DNA from: Paenibacillus sp. XY044
GTDB taxonomy: Bacteria; Bacillota; Bacilli; Paenibacillales; Paenibacillaceae
Direction of reading: 5' to 3'
DNA: 64,000 nt
Assembly (NCBI RefSeq): GCF_002257645.1
Contig: NZ_NQMO01000009.1
Span: 62,001 to 126,000 of the forward strand
Shown here: positions 1 through 8,844 of the stretch, in pieces
Position numbering within the stretch: position 1 is the first letter of the stretch
Layout: every line of letters begins with the position of its first letter
Notes under the pieces: generated by a model
What the model saw: the letters and a program-made list of their open reading frames with translations, nothing else
What the model was told of the DNA's origin: nothing
The model's database searches: none
Program-made: the position numbers and the translations under genes

Positions 1-11
1 TTGAATGCAAC

Positions 12-866
12 ATGCGAAGTGAGCAAGAAATGATGAAACTGCTTTTGGATTATGCAAAACACAATGACCGGATTCGGCTGGTGACTCTGGAAGGATCGCG
101 TACCAACAAAAATATCCCTCCGGATGCATTCCAGGATTACGACATTTCTTATTTTGTAACCGAGATGGATTCGTTCAAGGAGCATGACGGGTGGCTCGAT
201 GTTTTGGGAAATCGCGTCATGATGCAAAAACCTGAAGATATGGAGCTTTTTCCACCGGAACTAGGCAATTGGTTCTCCTATCTAATCCACTTGGAAGACG
301 GCAATAAAGTAGACCTAACCTTGATCCCAGTGAACGAAGTCGAGGATTATTTCACCCACAGCGACGGTTTGGTTGAGGTCCTGCTGGATAAGGATGCTCT
401 CATCAAAAATGAAGTGATCGCCAATGATCGAAAGTATTGGATTAAAAAACCTACGGCCCGGGAGTTTGATGATTGCTGCAATGAGTTTTGGATGGTTTCA
501 ACTTACGTGGTCAAGGGGTTGGCGAGAAAAGAAATCCTTTTTGCCATCGACCATTTAAACGAGATTGCGCGGCCGAACTTGTTGAGAATGATGGCTTGGC
601 AAATCGGCTCAGAGCGGGGGTTTACGTTTAGCGTAGGAAAAAACTTTAAGTTAATCGACCGTTACCTTCCCGATGAAGATTGGGAAACTCTCCTGTCAAC
701 CTATGCGGAGAACGGGTATAAGCACATGTGGGAGTCCTTATTCAGTTGTTATCAGCTGTTTAGAAAATACTCCAAAGCGGTGTCAAGCCGTCTCGGATAT
801 CCGTATCCGGATTACGACGAAGCCATTTCAAAGTATACGGAAAACATTTATTCTGCATTGAAGTAA
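12..866 (+). CDS. aminoglycoside 6-adenylyltransferase, ANT(6)/AadK-AadE family
   Basis: Predicted cytoplasmic enzyme of 284 residues that would transfer AMP from ATP to the 6-hydroxyl of streptomycin. The start MRSEQEMM, the GSR nucleotidyltransferase motif (residues 28-30), the metal-binding DYD (42-44), the MQKPEDMELFPP block and the VDLTLIP strand are all typical of this family, and the length is normal. Only 11 bases precede the ATG and the frame is open to the window edge, so the ribosome site is not visible. The start is chosen because family members begin MRSE. It stands alone and ends in a strong hairpin. Intrinsic chromosomal versions are common in Bacilli, so clinical resistance cannot be inferred. 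Confidence 0.9.
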   Translation: MRSEQEMMKLLLDYAKHNDRIRLVTLEGSRTNKNIPPDAFQDYDISYFVTEMDSFKEHDGWLDVLGNRVMMQKPEDMELFPPELGNWFSYLIHLEDGNKVDLTLIPVNEVEDYFTHSDGLVEVLLDKDALIKNEVIANDRKYWIKKPTAREFDDCCNEFWMVSTYVVKGLARKEILFAIDHLNEIARPNLLRMMAWQIGSERGFTFSVGKNFKLIDRYLPDEDWETLLSTYAENGYKHMWESLFSCYQLFRKYSKAVSSRLGYPYPDYDEAISKYTENIYSALK

Positions 867-903
867 ACGAACCGCTATAAGAAAAACCTCTTCTATCATC
901 CCA

Positions 904-938
904 AAAAAGGCTGGCATCCACCGGATGCCAGCCTTTTA
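904..938. terminator. bidirectional rho-independent terminator
   Basis: A hairpin AAGGCTGGCATCC / GGATGCCAGCCTT with a 3-nt loop is flanked by A-rich and T-rich runs on both sides. It can serve the adenylyltransferase on the plus strand and the permease remnant on the minus strand. Confidence 0.85.
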
Positions 939-962
939 CTTGCGAAAACTGCTTCAAAACTA

Positions 963-1334
963 TTACTTCAGAAACGTGACTTTCTTCTTATTATATATAT
1001 CGAAGGCTACCGCCGCCAACAGGACAAGGCCTTTAATCCCCTGCTGCCAGTCGACGCCCAGACCGATGAGCGATATCCCGTTGTTGAGCACGCCCATGTT
1101 GACGAATACCCAGAACGCCACCTTTTTGGTATTCACGCCGGACAGGTCTGCAGCTTTTTCGTTGCCGCCGAGAGCGTAAATATGGCGTCCCATGATGGTT
1201 TTGTTCATAACGAACGAGTAGATGATAATGAGCACCAGCAGCAGAATCAGAATGTTCGGCAGCCCGGCGTAGATCGAATCCCTGATTTCATCGGAATGGC
1301 CGATTGATATTGGGGAAAACTCATGAGCTTTCCG
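963..1334 (-). pseudogene. XylH/MglC-type sugar ABC permease, C-terminal remnant with internal deletion
   Basis: The open frame reads from just after an in-frame stop at 1335-1337 to 963. It contains the signature of the C-terminal half of CUT2 sugar permeases (XylH/MglC/RbsC group): IYAGLPNILILLL, then GRHIYALGGNEKAADLSGV, then VDWQQGIKGLVLLAAVAFD near the end. Between KVAFWVFVNMGVL and NNGISLIGLGVDWQQ about 60 residues of the normal family sequence are missing. Family members have an MGVL-like stretch at both borders, so recombination between short repeats could explain the deletion. There is no start codon with a ribosome site and no ATPase or binding-protein neighbour. The gene is almost certainly dead. 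Confidence 0.8.
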
Positions 1335-1514
1335 TTATTTTTATCCAAAAGTGAAACTTGTTCCGGCGGAATTTCGTAAATCTTTAGGTACGGTTATAGA
1401 ACCTTTAAGGTTTTCCTCAGGTTTGATGTCTATAATGACCTTAGGCTGAAGATCTCACATACCCATTCACGCAGATGACCAGTAACAAAATACATGAAAA
1501 GAGGATTTTTAACC

Positions 1515-1904
1515 ATGAACATAAAGCGAGTGATGATTGTCGGAACGATGGTCGTGATCATGTCCTTTGGAAGCACTGCGTTAAGCGGCTCCATCACAAG
1601 CGCAAGTCCGGCCGCCAAATGGTTTACCACCGGCGTAAAGGATAAAGACGAATTGCTTGAAGCTCTCCATCAGGACTCCGACGAGGAACTGTATGAAGCG
1701 CTGTATGAGGGAAAATCCCTGCATGACATCGCGGATAACCAAGGAGCCGACATTCAGCGAATCATCGATCTGCAAGTATCGCAGCTTACCCGTCAGCTGG
1801 ATGAGCGCCTGCGCAATGGAAGCATTAGCACAGACCAATATGCGGCACACAAGGCTGAACTTAGGGAAGTCGTCGAACGAAGCGTCCACACTTCATTCGG
1901 GTAA
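1515..1904 (+). CDS. small exported protein of unknown function
   Basis: A 129-residue protein. Residues 1-25 form a signal peptide (MNIKRVMIVG followed by a hydrophobic core and an SxS/ASA-like cleavage region). The mature part is acidic and predicted helical, with GKSLHDIADNQGADIQRII, a pattern resembling a helix-turn-helix-like EGKSLAEIAxxQG motif seen in small Firmicute exported proteins. A basic C-terminal helix follows. The start at 1515 is preferred over an ATG at 1494 because AGAGGA lies 9 nt upstream of it. The gene is monocistronic. I do not recognise a precise family. Confidence 0.65.
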   Translation: MNIKRVMIVGTMVVIMSFGSTALSGSITSASPAAKWFTTGVKDKDELLEALHQDSDEELYEALYEGKSLHDIADNQGADIQRIIDLQVSQLTRQLDERLRNGSISTDQYAAHKAELREVVERSVHTSFG

Positions 1905-2061
1905 CTGGAGGTACATAAAACCGTCCAAAGTTCGATCAGTCATTTGAGAGTCCGGCACGGATCCTGCGGTACACGGCTTGAGAAACGCATGATTCTCCAC
2001 AGACATCGGGAAACAGAATGCTCGAACGAAGTTCCCATGAAAAATGATTCACGTAAGTTTG

Positions 2062-2098
2062 AAAAACAGCCTGGACCTATTGTCCAGGCTGTTTTTTG
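2062..2098 (+). terminator. rho-independent terminator
   Basis: An AGCCTGGAC / GTCCAGGCT stem with a 5-nt loop is preceded by AAAAAC and followed by TTTTTT. It lies about 160 bp after the small exported protein, with no gene in between. I see nothing else in 1905-2240. Confidence 0.85.
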
Positions 2099-2240
2099 CT
2101 CCTTGGAAGCAAAAACTCCGCCTCTCTTTCAGTCAGCTGTTAAGCTGCATACAGTCAACCTTCCGCTGCACGCCGCTTTGAATGCCTGCTGAAGCCGGTC
2201 CACTCTTGAGCCTCCTGTCATCCGTTTGACCGTTGATATT

Positions 2241-2275
2241 AAAAGACCCTGCCGGCACCCGGCAGGGTCTTTCGT
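2241..2275 (-). terminator. rho-independent terminator for the IseA-like gene
   Basis: A GACCCTGCCG / CGGCAGGGTC stem sits about 55 bp past the end of the minus-strand gene. On that strand it is followed by TTTTAATAT. Confidence 0.75.
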
Positions 2276-2327
2276 CTGTTTTGTTCACCGCTGAATTTAG
2301 ACAGAGCCGTAAGAGCACAAGATTGTA

Positions 2328-2939
2328 CTAGAAAATCGCGTGCGGGGCGGTCCCCACTCTCCAAAATTGCCCGACTTTCTCAAACTTGACCGTCACGTAT
2401 GCCGGGCCCTGAAGATGTTCCGGATAAGGAACGCTCAGCTTATACACACGCTGCGTATCCGTCATACTGAGCAATTTGGCCGTCGCCTTGTCGAACTCCA
2501 GAATGTTGCCGCCATCGGCGTTCAGCTGAGCCAAACGCCCGTCCTGAGAAATGAAATATTTGTCCACAAAATAGGCCGCTGCCTTTTCCGTATATACGGA
2601 CTTCAAATAATCCATCAGCTTCTCCCGGGTTCCGATGTCATCGGACAAATACCGGTATTGCCGGCCATCGACCTCAAAAGTATCCCCTAATCCCTTGCCG
2701 CCGCTTAAAGCATAAAAATACCGCTTCTCGGCTTCTATGATTAATGGCGTGACGCTGGTATGGTTCAGCTTGCTGATCTTGGTCGCGTCGGTCACGACGA
2801 CTTTCTTCACCGCTTGTACCGGGACCTGCGCCGGCGCAGCCGCGCTCCCTGCCGGAGCTGCTCCAGCCGCTGTGGCCATCAGGCTTGCTCCCATCAAACC
2901 GGTTGCTAGTGTAAATCCAATTTTACGATTAAGTTTCAT
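2328..2939 (-). CDS. exported protein, IseA (DL-endopeptidase inhibitor)-like
   Basis: A 203-residue protein with a clear Sec signal peptide (MKLNRKIG, hydrophobic core, cleavage near AAGAAPA) and an Ala/Pro-rich linker. Residues 55-203 resemble the IseA/YoeB fold family: a sensor-like helix (TPLIIEAEKRYFYALSGGKG), RYLSDDIGTREKLMDYLKSVYT, and a C-terminal VKFEKVGQFWRVGTAPHAIF. B. subtilis IseA binds and inhibits NlpC/P60 cell-wall DL-endopeptidases outside the cell. That is family knowledge, and assignment here rests on motif resemblance only. GGAGG lies upstream of the ATG. The gene is monocistronic, with its own terminator. Confidence 0.6.
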   Translation of the reverse strand: MKLNRKIGFTLATGLMGASLMATAAGAAPAGSAAAPAQVPVQAVKKVVVTDATKISKLNHTSVTPLIIEAEKRYFYALSGGKGLGDTFEVDGRQYRYLSDDIGTREKLMDYLKSVYTEKAAAYFVDKYFISQDGRLAQLNADGGNILEFDKATAKLLSMTDTQRVYKLSVPYPEHLQGPAYVTVKFEKVGQFWRVGTAPHAIF

Positions 2940-3012
2940 CTTGTATTATCGCCTCCACCCTGTTAAACGAAACCAAGATGGAAAAAGTTTCATTCAATGT
3001 CCCGCTGATAAG

Positions 3013-4335
3013 TTATGATTTGAAATGTTTAAACTGCGGCAAATATTCGCGATTGGCTTCGAACATCTCATCAACCATCGATTTGATCTCATCCAGGCTG
3101 AGGACCGCGGAAGTCAGCGGATCGAAGCATACCGCATGGAACACTTTCCGCGGATCGCCTGTAAGCGCGCCTTCCACGGCCATCTCTTCGCAGCGGGCGC
3201 TTATATTGGTCAAGGCCGCCAGCTGATCCGGCAGGGCTCCCACATGAATCGGCTCCAGCCCACGCTTTGACGCCAATACCGGCACCTCAACGCAGCATCC
3301 GTCCGGCAAATTATCGATCAAGCCATGATTACGGACGTTGCCGTTGAATTTAAACAGGGTGCCGTCCCCGATCGTGGCGTTAAAAATATAAGCGGCATAC
3401 TCTTCGCCCCTCTTCAAATCGACGGGCTCATCCATCCAGCGCTGCATCTGTTCCTTCCAGCTGCCCTGCCTCTGCTCGTAGCCTTTGATAATATACGCGT
3501 ATTCACCGGGATTCCAGCCCGTGCCGTTCGTGCAGTACTTTTCGATCAAATCCGGCCGCTTTCTGAACCAGGCATTGTATTCGGAGTTATGGCCGCTGGA
3601 TTCCGTGACGTAATAATCCAGGTGAAGGAACATTTCGTTTCGGACCTGCTCCTCGTTGTAAATGTCCTGATGGTTCATCGCCTCCCGGATGAGAGGATAC
3701 GCGTCTTGGCCGTTCCAGCGAAAATCCAGGTAAAATGCCTGATGATTGATGCCTGCGCAGAGATACGTGATCTCCTCTTTAGGCGCGCCGATCCACCTGG
3801 CCAGCATCGATGCCGTTCCCTGAACGCTGTGGCACAGGCCCGTAACGGTCACATTCGTTTCGCTCTGCATCGCCCTGCACAGCATGGCCATCGGATTCGT
3901 ATAATTCAGAAATACCGCCTGCGGACAGTACCGCTCGATATCGCGGCAAATGTCCAGCATCACCGGAATCGTACGGAGTGCCCTGAATATGCCGGATGGC
4001 CCGCGCGTATCTCCCACATTAATGTCCACGCCGTATTTTTTCGGGATTTCGATGTCTTTCCGCCAAACGTCCAAGCTTCCTGCCAAGATGGTGCAGACGA
4101 CCCCGTCCGCCCCATCGAGCGCCTTGGATCTGTCGGTATGCGCTTCGACTTTGGCGGAATAGCGTCCGGCCGCAATGATTTTCTCCACCGTCTTCTTCGC
4201 AAATCCGAGGCGCTCTTCGTCAATGTCAACCAAAGCGATGACGCTGTCAGTGAGTGCAGGGAATGTAAGCAGGTCGCGAACCAGGTTTTTCGTGAACACG
4301 AGACTGCCTGCCCCGATAAAAACGATCTTCTTCAC
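3013..4335 (-). CDS. melA: alpha-galactosidase, glycoside hydrolase family 4
   Basis: A cytoplasmic NAD- and Mn-dependent enzyme that hydrolyses terminal alpha-galactosides such as melibiose and raffinose by an oxidation-elimination mechanism. It has 440 residues, normal for GH4. The N-terminal Rossmann motif is GAGS (8-11). The NYTNP loop (144-148), Cys168 in GLCHS and His198 in GINHQ match the metal ligands of the family. An ATG at 4359 exists, but GGGAGG lies inside that extension, 8 nt before GTG at 4335, so GTG is preferred. It is the last gene of the locus with the two permeases and the binding protein upstream, which supports hydrolysis of an imported oligosaccharide. Confidence 0.92.
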   Translation of the reverse strand: MKKIVFIGAGSLVFTKNLVRDLLTFPALTDSVIALVDIDEERLGFAKKTVEKIIAAGRYSAKVEAHTDRSKALDGADGVVCTILAGSLDVWRKDIEIPKKYGVDINVGDTRGPSGIFRALRTIPVMLDICRDIERYCPQAVFLNYTNPMAMLCRAMQSETNVTVTGLCHSVQGTASMLARWIGAPKEEITYLCAGINHQAFYLDFRWNGQDAYPLIREAMNHQDIYNEEQVRNEMFLHLDYYVTESSGHNSEYNAWFRKRPDLIEKYCTNGTGWNPGEYAYIIKGYEQRQGSWKEQMQRWMDEPVDLKRGEEYAAYIFNATIGDGTLFKFNGNVRNHGLIDNLPDGCCVEVPVLASKRGLEPIHVGALPDQLAALTNISARCEEMAVEGALTGDPRKVFHAVCFDPLTSAVLSLDEIKSMVDEMFEANREYLPQFKHFKS

Positions 4336-4392
4336 TACCGAATTCCTCCCTTTGATCAAGCTGCACGCGGCCGGAACCCGGCCTGTCAGCTT

Positions 4393-5262
4393 TCAGCCTT
4401 TGATGCCTGTCGTCGAAATCCCTTGGATAAAGGTCTTTTGGGCAAAAAAGAACAAAATGATAATGGGCAGCGTCGCAACGGTGGAAGCCGCCATCAGCAT
4501 TCCCCAGCGCGTGCCGTATTGACCGATAAACTGCTGCAAACCAAGCGATACGGTGTACATTTTCTCATCGCTCAAATAAATTAACGGCCCCATGAAGTCG
4601 TTCCAGTTGTTCATGAACGTAAACAACGCTACCGTGGCGAACGCCGGACGGGCGAGCGGGAGAATGATCTGCCAGAAGGTCCGAAATTCCGAACAGCCGT
4701 CGATCTTGGCCGCCTCGGATAATTCCTGCGGAATCGTCAGGAAAAACTGCCTCAGCAGAAAGATAAAAAACGCACCGCCTAAAAATGCTGGAATAATGAG
4801 AGGTTTATAGCTTCCCACCCAACCGATCTTTTTAAAAATGACGAAAATCGGAATCATCGTGACCTGCGAGGGCAGCATCATCGTGCTGAGCATGATCATG
4901 AACAGTACATTCCGTCCCGGCCATTGAATTTTGGCAAAGCCGTAAGCGACCAGGGCTGAGGAAACGCAGGTGCCGACCATCGCCCAGATGCAAATGGTTA
5001 ACGTATTGAGGACGTAGGTCCCGAACGGGACAAACGTCAGCGCCTCCGGAAAATTCGACCATAGGAACTGATCCGGAATCCATTCAGGCGGCCATTTAAA
5101 AATTTGAGCTTCCGGTTTGAGCGCAGTGGACAGCATCCACACAAAAGGAAAAAGAAAAGTGATTCCAAGTACGATCAAGCAAACATGGGCGATCAGCTGT
5201 TTAAATACGCCTTTCTTTGTTCTGCTTAATTTCGTGGTTTGCTGTGCGTTGATTTCAAGCAT
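4393..5262 (-). CDS. sugar ABC transporter permease, MalG/CUT1 type
   Basis: A 289-residue inner-membrane permease with six predicted membrane segments. It carries the EAA loop with its Gly, seen as ELSEAAKIDGCSEFRTFWQIILPLARP (about residues 183-209), which docks on the ATPase. The C-terminus QKTFIQGISTTGIKG is typical of MalG-like subunits. AAAGGAG precedes the ATG at 5262. It pairs with the permease at 6750-7694 and the lipoprotein at 5346-6728. The downstream alpha-galactosidase makes alpha-galactosides the likely cargo. No ATPase gene is nearby. Confidence 0.92.
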   Translation of the reverse strand: MLEINAQQTTKLSRTKKGVFKQLIAHVCLIVLGITFLFPFVWMLSTALKPEAQIFKWPPEWIPDQFLWSNFPEALTFVPFGTYVLNTLTICIWAMVGTCVSSALVAYGFAKIQWPGRNVLFMIMLSTMMLPSQVTMIPIFVIFKKIGWVGSYKPLIIPAFLGGAFFIFLLRQFFLTIPQELSEAAKIDGCSEFRTFWQIILPLARPAFATVALFTFMNNWNDFMGPLIYLSDEKMYTVSLGLQQFIGQYGTRWGMLMAASTVATLPIIILFFFAQKTFIQGISTTGIKG

Positions 5263-5345
5263 CTTGCGCCTCTCCTTTCACGGTGCCAGCAGCATGGAGG
5301 AAGGGCAATCCTAAAACCGCTCCCTTTCCTCCATACCCTTATCCG

Positions 5346-6728
5346 TTATTTGCCGCCGGCTTTGGCGATTTCCTCCTCGACTTCCTTCTGCAAGGTCTCC
5401 AGCGCCTGCTTGGGATCTTTGTTTCCCGTCATGACGGACTCTTCGGCTTTTGCCGCCCGGTCCCAATAATACTGCTGCACCGGAATAACAGGTGTTATCT
5501 TCGCGTTGGGGCTACCGAGCAGATTGACGAACGTTTTTCTGGCCGGAATTTCATTCATGAAGTCCTGGTAAGCCTGTTTCTCCGTAATTTTTGGCGATGG
5601 CGGGATCCACCCTCCCTTGGTCAGCATTTCTGCTGCCCAGTCTTCGTTATGGTAGCCGGTCAGCCACAGGATGAATTCCCATGCCTCTTTCGGATGCTTG
5701 GCTTTTTCAGGAATAATGTTAAAGTTCCCGTTGACCCAGGTTGCATCCGGTTTCCCGGTTCCTTCCGGGTAAGGCAGCGTCATAACGCCGTACTGAAGGT
5801 CCGGGGCATAATTTTTCAAATCCTCGAGCCTCCACATGCCGTCCATGGCGAATACCTGCTTGCCGCTGAGGAAAGACCAAGCCGAGTTCACGTTGGACGA
5901 CATGCTTTTGTTAAAAGCGGCGACTTTGGTCGGATCGTATTTTTTCGCATAAGACTGGAACCATTCCAATGTGGCCAGGTTGTTCGGATCGGTTGCCGTC
6001 GGCTTGCCGTCCTCATCCGCCCATTTCCCGCCGAATGCGGTGCTCCACTGGGTAAGCCCGCTCGGCATATAGCCGACCCGCTGGATGAATCCGCGTTTAT
6101 CCAGTTTCCACAATTTATCCTGCATCGCATCCAGCTCCTGGATCGTGGCAGGCGGTTTTTCCGGATCGAATCCTTCCTCTTTCAAAATATCCTTGTTGTA
6201 ATACATCGCCAGCGTATTCATCGAAAATGGAATCGCATACATTTTTCCCTTATAGGTGCCGATCTCCTTTACCGTGGGATACATCCACTCGCCCAAATCC
6301 GGCGCGTCGGCCTGGATGTACGGATCCAGTGAAGCGATGGCTCCTTTTTCCGCCCACGAGGGAATGATCTGGTTCCATTGGGTCATGACGTCAGGCGGAT
6401 CCCCGCCGGCCTGTGCCGTCAAAAATTTGGCGTTGGCATCGCCGGTAATGGAGAGCGCGGTCACATGAATGCCGGGATGCGTCTGATTGAACTCATCGAC
6501 CAGGCTGTCGATCAGCTTCTTCCAGTCACTCGTCCACATATGCCAATATGTAACTTCTACGGCTTTTCCGTCGCCTTTCTTCCCGGAATCGGAAGTCGGA
6601 GCGGAAGTATCTTCCTTCTTGCCGTCCTGCCCGGCCGCCGGAGAACCCGGTGAGGAACAAGCTATTAAGCCGGCAAGCATCAGCATAATAAGCACCATCG
6701 ATAAGAACGGTTTGAGCGTTGACTTCAT
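5346..6728 (-). CDS. sugar ABC transporter substrate-binding lipoprotein
   Basis: A 460-residue extracellular solute-binding protein of family 1 (MsmE/UgpB-like). The signal peptide ends in the lipobox LIAC at about residue 25, followed by a Ser/Gly/Asp-rich tether. The mature protein starts VEVTYWHMWTSDWKKLIDSLVDEFN and has the usual two-lobe segments AIPFSMNTLAMYYNKDIL and FAMDGMWRLEDLKNYA. Two ATGs (6731, 6728) follow GGAGGT; the second has the better spacing. It presents sugar to the flanking permeases. The alpha-galactosidase context suggests a raffinose- or melibiose-like ligand. Confidence 0.9.
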   Translation of the reverse strand: MKSTLKPFLSMVLIMLMLAGLIACSSPGSPAAGQDGKKEDTSAPTSDSGKKGDGKAVEVTYWHMWTSDWKKLIDSLVDEFNQTHPGIHVTALSITGDANAKFLTAQAGGDPPDVMTQWNQIIPSWAEKGAIASLDPYIQADAPDLGEWMYPTVKEIGTYKGKMYAIPFSMNTLAMYYNKDILKEEGFDPEKPPATIQELDAMQDKLWKLDKRGFIQRVGYMPSGLTQWSTAFGGKWADEDGKPTATDPNNLATLEWFQSYAKKYDPTKVAAFNKSMSSNVNSAWSFLSGKQVFAMDGMWRLEDLKNYAPDLQYGVMTLPYPEGTGKPDATWVNGNFNIIPEKAKHPKEAWEFILWLTGYHNEDWAAEMLTKGGWIPPSPKITEKQAYQDFMNEIPARKTFVNLLGSPNAKITPVIPVQQYYWDRAAKAEESVMTGNKDPKQALETLQKEVEEEIAKAGGK

Positions 6729-6749
6729 CATTGCACCTCCGATATCGTT

Positions 6750-7694
6750 TTACCTTTCCCCGCCGTAGAAAACCCAGCGCGCCGAGCTCTTAAATACCAG
6801 CAGCGTAACGGCCATAATGAGCAGGAACAAAATCCATGCCATAGCCGAAGCATACCCCATATGGAAGTAAGAAAAGGCGTTCTTGTACAGATACAGCGAA
6901 TAGAACAGCGTAGAATCGTTGGGGCCGCCGGACGTAATAATGTATGCCTGCGTAAAATACTGGAAGGAACCGATCAGGCCCATGATTAAATTGAAGAAAA
7001 TGACCGGACTCAGCATCGGCAGCGTAATATAGACGATTTTTTGCCACCAGACCGCTCCGTCAATCTGCGCTGACTCGTACATTTCCTGCGGAATATCCTG
7101 GAGCCCTGCGAGGTAGATGATCATCGCGCCGCCGACGCCCCACAGCCCCATCACGATCAGGGCCGGTTTGGACCAGGCCGGGTCGACCAGCCACCCGGGA
7201 CCCGCAATGCCGATGGCATCCAGCAGGCCGTTGATCAGTCCGAACTGCGGATCGAACAGCCACAGCCACAGCACGGAAGATGCGACAACCGGAACAATGC
7301 TCGGCAGGTAAAAAATCGTCCGGTACAAAGCCATTCCTTTGACCTTCATGTTCAGCAGCAGCGCCAGAGCTACGCCGAAGACGATGCCGAGCGGAACCGA
7401 AAATAATGTATAGTACATCGTGTTGGTAATCGATTTCCAGAATAACGGGTCTTTGAATAACTGCACAAAATTATCCCCCCCTACCCATACGGGCGAACTG
7501 ACCACATCGTAGGTTGTAAAGCTGTAGTACAGGGATAACAGAAACGGCAGCAGCGAAAAGGCGGCAAACCCTGCCAGCCAGGGTGAAACGAACAGCAGGC
7601 CGTTCCGAAGATTCACCTTTGTGATTTTGCTCATGGTTCTCTTGGACGAACGGACCTGAACAGACGGCCGAACCTCTGCACTTGAACGGGACAA
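6750..7694 (-). CDS. sugar ABC transporter permease, MalF/CUT1 type
   Basis: A 314-residue membrane protein with six predicted helices, starting at NGLLFVSPWLAGFAAFSLLP. The EAA loop reads QEMYESAQIDGAVWWQKIVYITLPMLSP. The start is TTG at 7694, chosen because AGGAGG lies 7 nt upstream and no ATG has a comparable site; the next in-frame ATG is about 20 codons downstream. It is the first gene of the transport unit, with the binding protein 21 bp downstream. The order permease-binding protein-permease differs from the usual order with the binding protein first. Confidence 0.9.
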   Translation of the reverse strand: MSRSSAEVRPSVQVRSSKRTMSKITKVNLRNGLLFVSPWLAGFAAFSLLPFLLSLYYSFTTYDVVSSPVWVGGDNFVQLFKDPLFWKSITNTMYYTLFSVPLGIVFGVALALLLNMKVKGMALYRTIFYLPSIVPVVASSVLWLWLFDPQFGLINGLLDAIGIAGPGWLVDPAWSKPALIVMGLWGVGGAMIIYLAGLQDIPQEMYESAQIDGAVWWQKIVYITLPMLSPVIFFNLIMGLIGSFQYFTQAYIITSGGPNDSTLFYSLYLYKNAFSYFHMGYASAMAWILFLLIMAVTLLVFKSSARWVFYGGER

Positions 7695-7743
7695 GCAGAC
7701 ACCTCCTAGCTGATTTTTGCGGATTTAGCGAATCCTCCCTCCT

Positions 7744-7759
7744 TTGACAGCGTTTTCTT
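7744..7759 (-). promoter_or_regulatory. candidate cre (CcpA) site
   Basis: On the minus strand the site reads AAGAAAACGCTGTCAA, two mismatches to WTGNAARCGNWWNCAW. It lies 50-65 bp upstream of the first permease and downstream of a plausible promoter, a layout typical of catabolite roadblock repression. Pattern match only. Confidence 0.45.
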
Positions 7760-7800
7760 AAACGTGCAAGCCTATTTTATAAAGAGCCGCCTTTGCTGTA

Positions 7801-7828
7801 TTTATAAATAACTTCACAAGTTTTACAA
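7801..7828 (-). promoter_or_regulatory. candidate sigma-A promoter for the alpha-galactoside operon
   Basis: On the minus strand TTGTAA and TATAAA are separated by 16 bp, between the AraC gene and the first permease. The match is moderate and no transcript data are available. Confidence 0.4.
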
Positions 7829-7873
7829 AAAACGCTTTTCGATGAAATTTCCCGGAAGACAGAACGCAGTCTC

Positions 7874-8683
7874 TCACCCGCCACTCCTTGGCTGCTCTTT
7901 CCTCCAAGCGGTGGGAGACATCCCCGTCTGCTTTTGAAACCAAGCGGAAAAAGCATGAATATTGGGGAATCCGACCTGGCTCGCGATTTGCTGGACCGTC
8001 TTGTCGGAGAAGGTAAGCAGCATTTTGGCCTCGGACATCCGGTATTGCTGTAAATATTGCTTGGGCGAGAGACCGAAAGTTTTTTTGAAACAGGAGCGCA
8101 GCCCGCTCTCCGACATGCGGATCATCCGGGCCAAATCGGTCACCCTCATTTCTTTGTCCAGGTTGGTGCGGATGTACTCGGCAACGCCGTCCAAGGTAAT
8201 TCTGGAATCCCGCTGGTCGATGCGCTCCATTAAAAACAACAGAAATAATTCGACCCACGTTTTTAAAAACCGGTTAAATAGCTGATTCGGACGAACGGAC
8301 GTAATGTGGAGCCACACGCTGAACAACTTCTCAAAACGTTCCAGCGCATACTGGGCCAGGGGAAACAGGTGCAGTGATTCTTCATTCGTCATTTGAAAAA
8401 ATAACCGTTCGAGCTCATGCGACAAATGGTCAACCTGCAGGACGGCGAAGCGGATCGGTGTAACGGAGCTGTAATCATGGGGCACGCCGGGGGTGATCAG
8501 AATAACGTCCCCCTCCTGAATCGAAAAAATCTGGTCTTCAGCATAGAATACACCTCGTCCGAAAGTGACCACACAGATTTCGAAATGGGGATGCACATGC
8601 GTGCCCATTTTCCATCCGGAAGGGTACGTTACGTGATCTGTGTAAAGTGAAGATCTGTCCAATACGAATATCCCACCTTCCAT
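7874..8683 (-). CDS. AraC-family regulator with cupin sensor domain
   Basis: A 269-residue cytoplasmic one-component regulator. Residues 25-90 are a cupin (HVHPHFEICVV and EGDVILITPGVPHDY), a sugar-binding arm in the family. Residues about 165-262 are the two helix-turn-helix motifs, including VTDLARMIRMSESGLRSCFKKTF and VQQIASQVGFPNIHAFSAWFQKQTG. It presumably activates the adjacent alpha-galactoside operon in response to the imported sugar. The ATG at 8683 has no ribosome site. An in-frame TTG at 8662 sits 9 nt after GAAGGTGGG and could be the true start. Confidence 0.88.
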   Translation of the reverse strand: MEGGIFVLDRSSLYTDHVTYPSGWKMGTHVHPHFEICVVTFGRGVFYAEDQIFSIQEGDVILITPGVPHDYSSVTPIRFAVLQVDHLSHELERLFFQMTNEESLHLFPLAQYALERFEKLFSVWLHITSVRPNQLFNRFLKTWVELFLLFLMERIDQRDSRITLDGVAEYIRTNLDKEMRVTDLARMIRMSESGLRSCFKKTFGLSPKQYLQQYRMSEAKMLLTFSDKTVQQIASQVGFPNIHAFSAWFQKQTGMSPTAWRKEQPRSGG

Positions 8684-8749
8684 GATTTGTAATTTTTTGT
8701 TCGAAGTTCATTAACATTATACTGAGGACCAAATGTCGGAAAACCGCAA

Positions 8750-8801
8750 AAAAACTCCCCGCGGGCAGACCCTATCCGGGCCTCTCCTCATCGGGGAGTT
8801 T
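8750..8801 (-). terminator. rho-independent terminator of the fucoside operon
   Basis: An AAACTCCCCG / CGGGGAGTTT stem encloses a smaller CCCGGATAGGGTCTGCCCG-like hairpin. On the minus strand the T-run is eight bases. It follows the fucosidase gene. Confidence 0.75.
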
Positions 8802-8844
8802 AATCAGTTCGTTGTATATGATTGAACGCTATGACGATGCTGTT

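Noticed and set aside
2133..2318. 61-codon minus-strand frame between the two terminators
   Set aside because: Crosses the IseA terminator hairpin, has no ribosome site, and composition looks random.
3325..4584. Long plus-strand open frame (419 codons) opposite melA and the permease
   Set aside because: It lies wholly antisense to well-supported genes, has an Arg/Leu/Pro-rich composition and no recognised motif or ribosome site; a by-product of codon bias.
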